Source: Siphonodentalium dalli
Lineage: Eukaryota; Mollusca; Scaphopoda; Gadilida; Siphonodentaliidae
Reading direction: 5' to 3'
NCBI GenBank assembly: GCA_032622095.1
Contig: CP136066.1
Span: forward strand, 134,945,917 to 135,009,916
Length of the DNA: 64,000 nucleotides
Below are positions 35,728 through 49,689 of the stretch, piece by piece (position 1 is the stretch's first letter; every line of letters begins with the position of its first letter). Both the position numbers and the translations under genes were made by a program. The notes under the pieces are model-generated. The model was given only the letters and a program-made list of their open reading frames with translations, did no database searches and was not told where the DNA came from.

Positions 35728-38010
35728 CATATATAGTCTGGTCGAATAAAGGTTTGACCTAGCATAAATTTGGACTAAATTGGTTTTATACCATTTTGAA
35801 GAGAAATATATCCTCTATAACATATCCAAAATCCGCTAAAATCCGCTAAAATCCGCTTTGAGCAATTTTTGTAATTCAAGATGGCGTCCAAGATGGCTGC
35901 CATTTACGTTAAATCAGTTCTACGCAATTATAGTGAGAAAATCTTGTCATATGTATACACTTGTATACATTTCTGTGAAGCTAAGACACAACCCCACCGT
36001 TGTATTCCAAAATTGGAACTCCCCGTCATAAATGGTTGCCAAAATGGCGGCCGGAAGTGGAAATTTTCACGTTTTTTACTAATATCTTTAAGATAAGTTT
36101 CTACTGTTTGGAACTGGTTGAGAATTTTGACTTTATTTAGTATCTAACATCTTAACTGATCATTTGAGCAAAGAAATATGCCATTTCTTGGGCTCCCAAC
36201 CCCTTCCGATCGCTCAAAAATTCGATTTTACAGAACGCGGTATAACATATCACAAAATATCACCTTTGGGATTCTAGTCATATTTCATCAAGAAATTGGA
36301 AGAACTGTGCAATGTAAGTAATGCTTTCTACTTTTTATGGATATTCCAACTCAATGTTACAAAAATAGTCACTTTGGATCAAAATGGCTTCTAAATGGCG
36401 GCCAAAATATGGAAAAAATTCAATATTGTCCCAGTGTGCCATGCAACTGCTTATAAGTTGTTGTTGATGCACACAATTGACTATTCTGTCTTATATACAT
36501 TCAAAACCAACATTTCTGATGCACCTTGATTAATTTTTACCATTGAAACCACTAAAATCACCAGAATTATTCAAATTTTTCTGTCACAAACTTTGCATCA
36601 AAATCGGTCACTGTTCAGGTTTAAAACATTTTTTTAAATAAAATGGAAACTTCTTTGGTATCAGTGGTGTCTATTGTTTCGATATGTGCTAACTGTGTCA
36701 CACTGAAGTGTTTAGACAATATTTCTCAAGATGGCTTGCAAAATGGCAACCAAATTTGGTAAAATGTTGATTTGTCACATATATTCCGAACATTATTCAC
36801 TGCTGTTCCGAAAAGGTAGCAGATTGTGACTCATTTGGTTATTAAAAATGCTACTTAGTCAACTAAATGTTATATTCTGGTTGTTCCAGAACCTTAGGAG
36901 GCATGAAAGTTCATTTAAGGGGTGCAGTATGGATTTTGCCGAAAATAATTTTGGGATTCTGTCCATGCTTTTTAACCGTTGAAACGGAACTGAGAGGGAT
37001 CATAGTATGTGGCTACTCTGGCCCATTGTAATCAACATTGATCAACTTAATACAGTGTGTATGTCTGTTGAATGTATGGCTAAAGATGAGGTGAGTATGT
37101 GTACGGGGAGTTATTGTATTCATGAATAATATGAATAGTTATACCATGTATGACTATATGGTCATGTATGGGTTGTCCACGTTGAGTTGTATATGCATAT
37201 AAGGAGTAACTTATGGTCATGACCGTCATGTGTGAGGTGAACATGAATGCAGGGAGTTGTATGTGTATAGCGAGATTAGCTACATTGTCCATCTTTGTGT
37301 TGTGTATGTATATATGGGGTGACTGTGTGGTCATGGGTGGGATGTACAGGTGTACATTGGGTGGCTGTATTGTCATGGGTGGTGTATATGTATACACGCG
37401 TTTGCTGTATGATAATGGATCGGGTGTATGGATAAATATGGAGTGGTTGTATGGTTATGGGCAATGTGTATATGTGTACATGGAATGACTGCAGGGTCAA
37501 TGTTGTTGAGGTGTATATGCATAACTGGAGTACAGTTTGATGGTCACTGGCGGGCTTGTGTATATAGATAGTGACATCATGGTCATGGGTGGGATGTGCA
37601 TGTTTATCTGTTGTGGCTGTATTGGCATTGCTGTGTACAGTGAGTAGCTGAATGCTCATGCATGTGGTGTGTAAGAATGCAGCGAGTGGCTGAATTGTCA
37701 TGGTTTAGCTGTAGTTTTGCAAGTCTGAAGTGTACGAATGGTCGTGTGTGTGGGGTATATGCATATCTAGCAGGGTTGTATGGTAATTGATAAGTTATAT
37801 ATACACCTGTAGTGACAATGGTCATAGGTTAACCAATACAGACAACCAACAAATACAGGTAAGTATAGGCTAACAAATATATGTAAGTGGGTATCTGACA
37901 AGGTGACACATTTGTCCGCGTCAACGAAAATCACACCTAGTCCTCCGGAATGACAATAACAAGTCAGAATGGAGCACTGGCTGACGGACCATAAGGCCTT
38001 TCCGCTTGTC
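35728..38010 (-). repeat. Minisatellite-bearing arm, copy 2 (reverse)
   Basis: The body (35728-36990) is the reverse complement of the forward arms: it contains gattctagtcatatttc and acagaacgcggtataa. A ~45-bp-unit array in reverse orientation (ggtcatgggtgggatgtaca and similar) follows at about 37000-37800. Its left end (tagtctggtcga) is mirrored by gaccagacta at about 38953, the end of a forward fragment, so the two form an inverted-repeat pair. Confidence 0.8.
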
Positions 38011-38514
38011 AATATAAGTATAGTGAAAGAAATAATGGCTTACATCCTATCCTATTCCCCACACAATGATAGTGGTACATAAATGTATGGATGTCAAAAG
38101 AAAGGGGGTGATATCTGTTAGGCATACTACAGAATATTCGTGGCTACATATATGATGACCAAGGTCCCAATTTCTCGCAGACAAATTGATCCCTGTTCTA
38201 ATAACATGAATGTTGAGTCTTGGAGCATTTTAATGGAATTTTGAAAATAGTTTTAGAAAGTACCCCACAGAAACAAGATTTTATTTTATGGCAAATGTAG
38301 AGTTTAGACATTTTTGGAAATTACTCCCAATGAGTTTAAAAGATGCCAAAATGTTTGGATAAGATCAACATCAGTTGCAGATCGCTGACTATGTGCCATA
38401 CTAAGCAAATGTCACATACGTTTCGACTCATTACCTGCTAGACGCGAGCCCTTGTATATCTTGCATGGCTATATTGCCATGATGTGGCCAACTTTTTTAC
38501 GCCCCCCCCCCCTG
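38011..38514. other. Spacer between inverted arms; nothing recognised
   Basis: Non-coding single-copy-looking sequence with a poly-C run near 38502, between the reverse arm (35728-38010) and the forward fragment (38515-38962). Confidence 0.5.
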
Positions 38515-38962
38515 CCCGATGGTCTGTTAACATGCTAAATACAAAATAAAGTCACAATTCTCAACCAGTTCCAAACAAAAGAAACTTATCTTAAAGATAT
38601 CAGTAAAAAAACGTAATATTTTCCACTTCCGGTCGCCATTTTGGCTGCCATCTTGGGTGGTGATTTCCAATTTTGGCATAAAAGGTGTCGTTATGTCTTA
38701 GCTTCACAAAAATGTATACTCATGTATACATATAACACGATATTATCACTATAATTGCATCAAATTGCAACAAACTGACTTAACAGAAAATGGCAGCCAT
38801 ATTGGACGCCATCTTGAATTACAAAAAATGCTCAAAGCGGATTTTAGCGGATTTTGGATATGTTATAGATGAGATATTCCTCTTCAAAATGATATATAAA
38901 ACAATTTAGTCCGAATTTATTCTAGGTTGACCCTAAAATTTTAGTTTATCGACCAGACTATT
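38515..38962 (+). repeat. Minisatellite-arm family, forward distal fragment
   Basis: Contains acaaaataaagtcacaattc, 'ccacttccggtcgccatttt', and aaagcggattttagcggatt, all mirrored in 35728-36130. It lacks the array and proximal body. Confidence 0.8.
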
Positions 38963-39028
38963 AACTTGTCTATTTTCATGGATAAAACTTGATTACCGAT
39001 TCATAAATAAGTATAATGCATGTATAGT

Positions 39029-42000
39029 GGGGGGGGGGGGGGGGGGGGGGGGGGGGTAGTTGCAAAATCGTTCACTTTGTGATAGAAGCGCCAAACTTTC
39101 AGAGTTTGTTAAGTGGTTGGTGAGTATCACTAAACTGGCTGGTTCCAGATTTTGGAGGTCACCTTGACCTTCAATTTGACCTTGACCTTTTTGAAAATCT
39201 CAGTTTTTGGGTTGGGTGGTTTATGCCATCCTTTTCTTGTGAAAATCGCATCTTCTCACAGTTTTCTCAATACAATTATAGTTGGGAGTTGACCACGGTT
39301 CATTTGGGCCAAAACATATCTCAATTTTCATAAGATGGCTGCCAATATGGCCGCCGGAAGTTGAAAATATGACATTTTTTCACAAATATCTTCTAGTTCA
39401 ATTCATGCTGTTTGTAACTGGTTAAGTAATGCAACTTTATTTTGTGTTTTGTATATTAACCGATCATTGGAGCAATTAAATATGCAATTATTGTGGTCCT
39501 AGCCCCTTCCGATCCCTCAAAACTTCGATTTTACGGGATGCGGTATAAAATTCCACAAAAAAATCACAATTGGGATTCTAGTCATATTTCAACAAAAAAT
39601 GAACATAACTTTGTAATGTAAGTGAGGCGTATCATTCATTACCTATGAATATTCCAAATCACTGGAACCAAAATTCTTACTTTGGCTCAAAATGCTGCCA
39701 ATATGGCCGCCAAAATATGGAAAATGGTAAATATTACACCAGCGTCTCGTGCAATCGTTTGCAAGTTGTGGTTGATGTATACAATTGGCAATTCTGCATT
39801 CTATACATTGAATACTAAGATGTCTGATGCACCATGGTTAATTGCTACTATTGTCACCACTGACATCGTCAAAAATATTGGACTTTTCTCTCAAAAACTT
39901 GACATAAATATTGGCAAAAATTAACTTTTCAGGTTTGGACCATTTTTTCAGGTAAAATGTAACTATCTTTGGATTGAAAAGTGTTTATTGTTTTGGTCTC
40001 TCTTAAATGTGTCTCACTGCGGTGTTTATAGACCAAATTGCTCAAGATGGGTTCCAAAATGGCAACAATTTTTTTTACATATATCCTGAACATTCTCCGC
40101 ATTATCCGAAAATGTAGCAAAATGTGACTCACTTGGTTTTTATACGTGTTAGTTAATTAACTGACAACTAAATGTTCTATTCTGGTTGTCCCACTTCCGT
40201 ATGGGGCAAAATAAATTCATTTTAAAGTATGTAATTTTGCCGAGAACCTCTTTTGTGATTTTGGCCATAGTTATTGAAAGGAAATGGGCAGAACTTTGAG
40301 ACAGAATTGAGATGGACCATAATATTTGGCTATTCTGGTCCATTATGCTAAGAAAATGTCAACTGAATACAGTGTGGATGCCAAGATCGTAGCCAGGGAG
40401 TTACTCTATGATCATACGTGGGGTGAATAGGTATACAGTGAGTTATTGTATGTCATTACTTATGTGAATAGGTATACAATGAGTGACTATATGGTTATGA
40501 GTGGGTTGTCCATTGTAAGATGCATCTATGTATACAAGGAGATGTCATGGTCAGGTGTGAGGTGAATCGGTATGCACGGAGTGACTATGGTGTATGATTG
40601 TGTATATCCAGTACGGGTGCACCAGGTGTGCCTGTATGGGCATTGGTGTTGTGTATGGATATAGCTACATGGTCATCTATGTGTTGATTATGTATATATG
40701 GAATGACTGTAAAGGCATGGGTGGGATGTACATGTGTTGTCTGTATGATCATGGATGGGTGTGTTGCTAAATAGGGTGTGATTTTATGGTTACGGGTAAT
40801 GTGTATAGGTATACATGGAATGACTGTACGGTCATGATTGAATATGATTACCTGGAGTAAGCTCGGTGGACATTATCGAGTGAGTGGGTATATAGGGAGT
40901 GTCCTTGTGGTAACGGGTGGGGTGCATATTTATATATTTCATGAATGTATTATCATTGGTGGGTGTATAGGGATTGGCTGTATTATCATGGATGGCATGT
41001 ATGATTATACAGTGAATTGCTGAATTGTCATGTGTGAGGTGTATATGCAAGTATGGATTGTTTGAGTGGTTGTGTGTATATATGGAAGAGCTGAATGGCC
41101 ATTAGTGAGGTTTACTTGTATGCTTGGAGTGAATCTATGGTCTAGGGTGGGCTGTATATGTATATCGATTGGTTATATGACTGTGTGTGTGAATAGGTAT
41201 ACAGGGTGTTATTGTATGGTCAATGGTGAGATGAGTACATGTAGGAATACAAGTAGTGACAGTATGATCATAAATTTAATGGACATCTATACAGGGGGTG
41301 ACTATTAAAATGGTCATGTGTCAGGCGTATGAGTATACCTGGTGTTCCTGTTTGGTGACTCGTGGCTGTATGGTCATGTGTAGGTTATACCAGTATACAC
41401 ATGTGTTGCTTTATTGTCATGGGCAAGGGATACGTGTATATAGCAAGTGGCTATATGGCCATGGATAAAGTGCATATGCATACATGGAGTGACTATACTG
41501 ACATGGCTGGGGTGTATTAGTATATATTGAGTGACTATGCGGATACAGGGAGTGACATGGCCAATGTTGAGGTGAATATGTATGCAAGGATTGACCATGG
41601 TCGTGTATGAATGTTTTGAATAGGTACACACGGTGTGACTATATGGCCATAGGTCAGGTACCATTGGTGAAGGTATGTGTATGAAGCGAGTGGCTATATG
41701 GCCATTGGTGAGGTGCATATGTATACCCGGAGTGACTTTATGGTCATTGTTGATGTATATATTGATTTATTTGACCACGTGTTTGGAGAATAGGTATACA
41801 GGGGATGACCTTATGGCCAATGGTGAACTGAATGGGTATACAAGGAATGACTATATGGTTATCGGTCATGTTTAGGAGTATCCCCGGTGTGCCTGTATCG
41901 TGACGTGTGGCTGTAATGTCACCCGTGGTTATGGGTCAGGTGTACATGTATACAGTGGGTCACTATATTGTTATGTCTGTGGTGTTTATGTATATATGTA

Positions 42001-42040
42001 ATGACTGTGGTAATAGGTGGCCATGTATATAAACACCATC
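39029..42040 (-). repeat. Minisatellite-bearing arm, copy 3 (reverse); left half of a 5.1-kb inverted repeat
   Basis: Starts with a 28-G tract (39029-39056). A body to about 40380 is the reverse complement of 42720-44096, then about 1.65 kb of ~45-bp units run in reverse orientation (atggtcatgtgtgaggtgta and similar) to about 42040, where orientation flips. Confidence 0.9.
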
Positions 42041-44113
42041 AAGATAGAGAACTCCCTGACATGACCTCTCCATTGATTAACATATCCTTGAGTTATTGTG
42101 CCACCCAAGGTACACATGTACAACCCGCCCATGACCTCAGTCACTCCATAGTCACTCCATATGTACATAAACACAACACAAATGACAACATAGTCACCCA
42201 CTTTATACACGTACACCTGATCATACAGCCATACTTGGTTATACCCGTACATACCACAAATGACGATACAGCCACGAGTCACCATGTATAATCACCAGGT
42301 ATACACATACACCCGACACATGGCCATATAGTCACTCTATGTATACATATTCACTACATTCACGATCATACGGTCACGCGTTGTATACCTATTCACCTCA
42401 CCATGGACTATACAGCCACTAGATGTATACCTATTCGCCATATCCATTACCATAGAGTCAATCCAGGTATACATATGCACATCACCAATGGTGAGCCCTT
42501 CCAGATATACCAATACCCGCACATACGACCTCTCATAAGTTCCACACTTGCCATACTCATGATCATGCATCTACTCCCCATACACCATCAATGATAACAC
42601 ATCCACAACATATATAAATATACAACCCACCGTTGCCAACAGGGCACTCCCCATATACCCACACATCATCCATGACCATACAATAACTCGCGGTATACAT
42701 ATTATCATCATCTACGATCATAGAGTAACTCCCTGGCTGTCATCTTGGCTTCCATCCTGTATCCAGTTGATAAATTTTTATCATAATGGGCCAGACTACC
42801 CACATCTCATGGTTCATCTCATTTCCGTCTCAAAGTTCTGCCCATTTCCTTTCAATAATATGGCCATAATCACAAAAGAGGTTATCCGCAAAATTCCATA
42901 CTGCAACTTTAAAATGAATTTGTCATGCCCCATACGTAACTAGGATAAACATAATAGAACATAGTTGTCAGATAATTAACTAACAGGTATAATAACCAAG
43001 TGAGTCACAATTTGCTACCTTTTGGGATAACGCAGAGAATAATTTTCTGGATATGTGTAAAAAATTTACTTTTTACAAATTTGGTTGCCATTTTGGAAGC
43101 CATCTTCAGCAATTTAGTCTATAAACACCATAGTGTGACACATTTAAGATAGGTCAAAACAATAAACACATTTGATACCAAAGGTAGTTGCATTCTATTT
43201 GACAAAATGGTCGAACCCTGAAAAGTGATTTTTTGCCGATATTTATGTCAAGTTTGTGAGAGAAAAATCCAATATATCTGGTGATGTCAGTGGTGACAAT
43301 AGTAACAATGACACATGGTGTATCAGACATGTTAGTATTCAATGTATAGAATACAGATTAGCCAATTGTATACATCAACCACAACTTGTAAGCAATTGCA
43401 TGACACCCTGGTGCAATATTTACAATTTTCCACATTTTGGCGGCCATTTTGGCAGCCATTTTGAGCCAGGGTAATATTTTTGGTTTCAGAGAGTTGGAAT
43501 ATTCATAGGTAATGATATGCCTCACTTGCATTACAATGTTCTTTTCATTTCTAGTTGAAATATGACTAGAATCCCAATTGTGATTTTTTTGTAAAATTTT
43601 GTATCGCGTTCTGTAAAATCGAATTTTTGAGGGATTGGAAGGGGTTAGGACCCCAATAATTGCTCCAATGATCAGTTAATATACAAAACACAAAATAAAG
43701 TTGCATTACTCAACCAGTTCCAAACAGCATGAATTGAACTAGAAGATATTTGTGCAAAAAATGTCATATTTTCAACTTCCGGCGGCCATATTGGTGGCCA
43801 TCTTATGAAAATTGAGATATGTTTTGGCCCAAATGAATCGTGGTCACCTCCCAACTATAATTGTATTGAGAAAACTGTGAGAAGATGCGATTTTCACAAG
43901 AAAAGGATGGCATATGATAAACCACCCAACCCAAAAACTGAGATTTTCAAAAAGGTCAAGGTCAAATTGAAAGTCAAGGTGACCTCCAAAATCTGGAACC
44001 AGCTAGTTTAGTGATACTCACCAACCACTTAACAAATTCTGAAAGTTTGGCGCTTCTATCACAAAGTGAACGATTTTTATGTTTTCCTGTAATTATCCCC
44101 CCCCCCCCCCCCC
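42041..44113 (+). repeat. Minisatellite-bearing arm, copy 4 (forward); right half of the inverted repeat
   Basis: Forward ~45-bp units to about 42720, then the body: ttccgtctcaaagttctgcc, tgactagaatcccaattgtg, aacttccggcggccatattg, ending with gatagaagc-complement sequence and a 17-C tract (44097-44113) that mirrors the 28-G tract at 39029. Confidence 0.9.
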
Positions 44114-44284
44114 ACTAGTATCCCCACGTCAACTATCACAACATACCGTATTCCGATTAATTTCCTAAATTAATTAGTCGTAACTAATCGCACCAGACCG
44201 CGACCTTACTGACCTCTAGTAACGGCGTGCGTGCGCATTTCTGTACTATTTATGTAAGAAGTCAGCTGATTTTTACCAGGCCGC

Positions 44285-44410
44285 CAAATATTCCGGTGGT
44301 GACAAATTACAGATTTCAAAAATCTATATCTAATAACTTTGATGTGTGGTTCCTCGACTCGAATATTTTTTACCCCAAAGCCAAAGAAATAGTAATTTAG
44401 GGCCATTTAA
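44285..44410 (+). mobile_element. MITE-B fragment
   Basis: atctatatctaataacttt, ggttcctcgactcgaatatt and ccccaaagccaaagaaatag match the right half of MITE-B (9781-10258). No LINE is inserted here. Both ends are lost. Confidence 0.8.
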
Positions 44411-44480
44411 TCTTATTATATATATATGCATCTGTAATGTTAGTAGAACCATAATATGTCGTAGGTTTAGTTCAAAATTA

Positions 44481-46100
44481 TCTATTATATATTTTGAAAG
44501 ATCTGTGTGTGTATGTGTTTGTGTGTGTGTGTGTGTGTTTGAAATCGATGGACTCGAAAACGACTAAGCCAATTTCGATGAAATTTGGTATTTTAGGGTA
44601 TTTTCGGCCGGAGACGAACATAGGCATATTTATTTGTCCGTGCGAGGTCAACTTTTCACGTGCGGAGGTCAAATCTGTTTTTGCGCTAATATATTTCAGT
44701 TCGGTGCTCACAAATCGATTCGATATAGCGCGAATAATAAATTGCCAGTCATATAATTTGCACGGTTAGAATCTGTGTGGCTTCATCTTTCCAACGATAT
44801 ATAATATGTATGTATCCGTTTTAGTTATCTGCCTCAATTATTAGGTACAAGTGGTACGATGCTTTTATCAGGATAAAATCAATGCGTAATTTCTATGACG
44901 TCGTCAGAGGTCATAAAGTTAGATTACGTTAACTCTCACCCTGCCGATGCATTTGACTGTGTCGCGTTAACTCATCACCGGCCGAGGTATCCGCAAATGA
45001 CATTGGGCTATATATCTCGGAAACGGGTGTAGCTATCGACTTGAAATTTGGTATGTGAATGTATCTTGCCCCGGATACGAATTTTATCGGGTCGCCGAGC
45101 ACGTGCGACGCCAGCTTCGCGCATGCGCAGACGAGATCTCGCAAACGGGTTGAGATATTGACTTTAAATTTGGTATGTGAATGTATCTTGCCCCGGATAC
45201 GAATTTTATCGGGTCGCCGAGCACGTGCGACACCAGCTTCGCGCATGCGCAGACCAGATCTAGGAAACGGGTGGAGCAATCGACTTGAAATTTGGTTTTT
45301 TAATAGCCCGGACGAAGTCGGGTCACCTTCTAGTCTATTATATATTTTGAAAGATCTGTGTGTGTATGTGTTTGTGTGTGTGTGTGTGTGTGTTTGAAAT
45401 CGATGGACTCGAAAACGACTAAGCCAATTTCGATGAAATTTGGTATTTGGATGTGTTTTCGGCCGGAGACGAACATAGGCATATTTATTTGTCCGTGCGA
45501 GGTCAACTTTTCACGTGCGGAGGTCAAATCTATTTTTACGCCGTTTTTGCGCTAATATATTTCAGTTCGGTGCTCACAAATCGATTCGATATAGCGCGAA
45601 TAATAAATTGCCAGTCATATAATTTGCACGGTTAGAATCTGTGTGGCTTCATCTTTCCAACGATATATAATATGTATGTATCCGTTTTAGTTATCTGCCT
45701 CAATTATTAGGTACAAGTGGTACGATGCTTTTATCAGGATAAAATCAATGCGTAATTTCTATGACGTCGTCAGAGGTCATAAAGTTAGATTACGTTAACT
45801 CTCACCCTGCCGATGCATTTGACTGTGTCGCGTTAACTCATCACCGGCCGAGGTATCCGCAAATGACATTGGGCTATATATCTCGGAAACGGGTGTAGCT
45901 ATCGACTTGAAATTTGGTATGTGAATGTATCTTGCCCCGGATACGAATTTTATCGGGTCGCCGAGCACGTGCGACACCAGCTTCGCGCATGCGCAGACCA
46001 GATCTAGGAAACGGGTGGAGCAATCGACTTGAAATTTGGTTTTTTAATAGCCCGGACGAAGTCGGGTCACCTTCTAGTCTATTATATATTTTGAAAGATC

Positions 46101-46131
<31 letters not shown>

Positions 46132-48423
46132 TTGAAATCGATGGACTCGAAAACGACTAAGCCAATTTCGATGAAATTTGGTATTTTAGGGTATTTTCGG
46201 CCGGAGACGAACATAGGCATATTTATTTGTCCGTGCGAGGTCAACTTTTCACGTGCGGAGGTCAAATCTATTTTTACGCCGTTTTTGCGCTAATATATTT
46301 CAGTTCGGTGCTCACAAATCGATTCGATATAGCGCGAATAATAAATTGCCAGTCATATAATTTGCACGGTTAGAATCTGTGTGGCTTCATCTTTCCAACG
46401 ATATATAATATGTATGTATCCGTTTTAGTTATCTGCCTCAATTATTAGGTACAAGTGGTACGATGCTTTTATCAGGATAAAATCAATGCGTAATTTCTAT
46501 GACGTCGTCAGAGGTCATAAAGTTAGATTACGTTAACTCTCACCCTGCCGATGCATTTGACTGTGTCGCGTTAACTCATCACCGGCCGAGGTATCCGCAA
46601 ATGACATTGGGCTATATATCTCGGAAACGGGTGTAGCTATTGACTTTAAATTTGGTATGTGAATGTATCTTGCCCCGGATACGAATTTTATCGGGTCGCC
46701 GAGCACGTGCGACACCAGCTTCGCGCATGCGCAGACCAGATCTAGGAAACGGGTGGAGCAATCGACTTGAAATTTGGTTTTTTAATAGCCCGGACGAAGT
46801 CGGGTCACCTTCTAGTCTATTATATATTTTGAAAGATCTGTGTATGTGTTTGTGTGTTTGAAATCGATGGACTCGAAAACGACTAAGCCAATTTCGATGA
46901 AATTTGGTATTTTAGGGTATTTTCGGCCGGAGACGAACATAGGCATATTTATTTGTCCGTGCGAGGTCAACTTTTCACGTGCGGAGGTCAAATCTATTTT
47001 TACGCCGTTTTGCGCTAATATATTTCAGTTCGGTGCTCACAAATCGATTCGATATAGCGCGAATAATAAATTGCCAGTCATATAATTTGCACGGTTAGAA
47101 TCTGTGTGGCTTCATCTTTCCAACGATATATAATATGTATGTATCCGTTTTAGTTATCTGCCTCAATTATTAGGGACAAGTGGTACGATCTTTTATCAGG
47201 ATAAAATCAATGCGTAACTTCTATGACGTCGTCAGAGGTCATAAAGTTAGATTACGTTAACTCTCACCCTGCCGATGCATTTGACTGTTTCAGACGTCTT
47301 GGCGATATCTCGGGCACCGATGGTAATTTAGCTTTACGTTGAAACTTGATAATTAATGAGTGTGTCGCGTTTATATACTTCAGTGGAAATCAACTCGGGT
47401 TAAACTGGCGGATTTTTACGGACGAAATTAATTTGATGCATAGGGTATCTCGGTATCCGCTGGGCCGATTTCTCGGTATCCGCTGGGCCGATTTCCACCA
47501 TTTTTGGGGTGTTGGTGTTTGACCCCACCTGACCTTGACCTTCAAAATGGTCAATTCAAGGTCAAATCGGGTAAAACCGGATGGATTTCGACGGGTACTT
47601 TTGTTCGGGCACTGTGTTTTGGACGGGTCAAATCGTGACCCCACTTGACCTTGGCCTTCAACATAGACAATTCAAGGTCAAAGCCCGGACGAAGTCGGGT
47701 CACCTTCTAGTCTATTATATATTTTTGGAAGATCTGTGTGTCTGTGTGTGTGTGTGATCGCGATGGACTCGAAAACGACCGAGCCGATTTCGATGAAACT
47801 TGGTATGTGGGGGTATTTTCTGTCGGGAAGTGGCATAGGCCTATTAATTTTCAGATCCGAGCTCAACTTTTCACGTGCCGAGGTCAAATCTGTTTTTACG
47901 CCGTTTTGCGCTAATATATTTCAGTTCGGTGCTCACAAATCGATTCGATATAGCGTGAATAATAAATTGCCAGTCATATAATTTGCACGGTTAGAATCTG
48001 TGGCGCTTCATCTTTCCAATGATGTATCACACGCCTGTGTACGTTTAAAGTTTCTACCTTAATTATCGGGACGAACACAGGACCATGCTTCGCTCATCGA
48101 AAAACATTGCGTAAATATATTACGCCATCAACAAATCGTGACGTGATCGCGTTAACTCTTAACCGGCCGATGTCGCGTTAACTCATCACCGGCCGAGGTA
48201 TCCACAAATGACATTGTGCTATATATCTCGGAAACAGGTGGAGCTATCGACTTGAAATTTGGTATGTGTATGTATCTTGCCCCGGATACGAATTTTATCG
48301 GGTCGCCGAGCCCGTGCGACGCCAGCTTCGCGCATGCGCAGACCAGATCTCGGAAACGGGTGGAGCTATCGACTTGAAATTTGGTTTTTGAATAGCCCGG
48401 ACGAAGTCGGGTCACCTTCTAGT
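44481..48423 (+). repeat. Five head-to-tail units of a 0.71-0.90-kb element with a hairpin 3' end
   Basis: Units at 44481-45334, 45335-46078, 46079-46816, 46817-47711 and 47712-48423. Each begins tctattatatatttt, carries a GT microsatellite and gactcgaaaacgactaagcc, and ends agcccggacgaagtcgggtc then accttctagt. The GCCCGGAC-type hairpin plus CTAGT end is constant while internal segments vary: unit 1 has a duplicated 'cgaattttatcgggtcgccg' block and unit 4 an extra ~200-bp block. Open frames rich in alternating Val-Cys come from the microsatellite. Confidence 0.93.
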
Positions 48424-49689
48424 CGTATATATACCGGCAATTGACGATTTTATCTATATATTCGGAATACAAAATGGAATTGGAACGTGAAATTTCACAC
48501 TTAGTTCTTTTTAGAGACGCTATACAGCTAGCTGAATCATTCAAATATATTTTCCACGTATTTATATGGTACCTTTCCCAGCCCATACGACATTTTGGGA
48601 AGTTAACTTATATCTGACGAAATAGAATTCACCAATTTTTGACGGCCACGCTTAATACGAGCTTTTTGTCGGAGAAACGAAGAATAAAGTTATTAATTAT
48701 TCATCAATATCTCAAGGGGTTTGTGATACTTTATACACATTCGTTTTGACACAGTGTCAGCGATGTATATATGTTGAGTGATTTTCTGAGTTTTCTTATG
48801 CTTTTCGTTAAGCTTATTATATACGCGATTGGCATTTCACACGTATAGTTATATATTTAAAACATTTCACACACTCTGTCTGCCTTATCCTATCCTGCTA
48901 TTTTCACAGCTTTTCCATCAAACGTTGTGGGAGGTCACAAATTGCACTTGGAAGAAACATGCACTGGAGGGGTGAGTAACCGAGATCGGACAGGAAATAA
49001 CTTGCCGTCCCGGGGTGGTACTTGGTGAAGTTGGGTCCAAAATGTTTTTACAAAAACAAATATTTCAACCTTAATTTTTTCCAGAACCCCTGCCAGTATT
49101 GTAGCTAGGATTGATCCCGTCTATATTTCTAAAAAATAAATATATATATAGGAGACGAAGGGGAATATGGTGTAGTATATACTATGGTATAACCTGACTT
49201 GTGTTATGATAGTGTTAGCCGCGTGTTGGCCAGAAGAAAGAGAAAACAACTAATCCCTATAATCAAAGGCATGTAATCAGCAAACGAGAACGAAAACAGA
49301 TCTGCAAAAGTGATTACCGGCTGAGAAATTAATAAGAGGTCTATAATGAAATTGCGTTCTTCGGGAAGTGCTACATGAAGCTATACTGAAACCACAGAGG
49401 TCGGGTGCTCTCGCACATACAATTCATTCAGCGAAAGAAAAAAGTCTACCGAGTCGGCTGATAAAAGAGAAATATCCAAAGAACATTTGACGAAGAAATA
49501 TGCATGCATGGGCATTCTTGGTTTAGAGTGGGAATACACATCCCCGAACGTTCTGGGATAAGGAATAAGTAACGGAATTCATGCTGCTTACGTACACGCT
49601 GAGTGTGTTCGCATAAAACGGTAGAGGGGAAATGCCGCATGCTTACTGGCGTATCCATGTAGCCTACACACCACACATACAGCGCCATG
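48424..49689. other. No gene recognised
   Basis: AT-rich, single-copy-looking sequence between two repeat blocks. No convincing open frame. Confidence 0.5.

Noticed and set aside
44494-47981. Repeated frames with alternating Val-Cys or Thr-His stretches
   Set aside because: Translations of a GT microsatellite inside five tandem repeat units.
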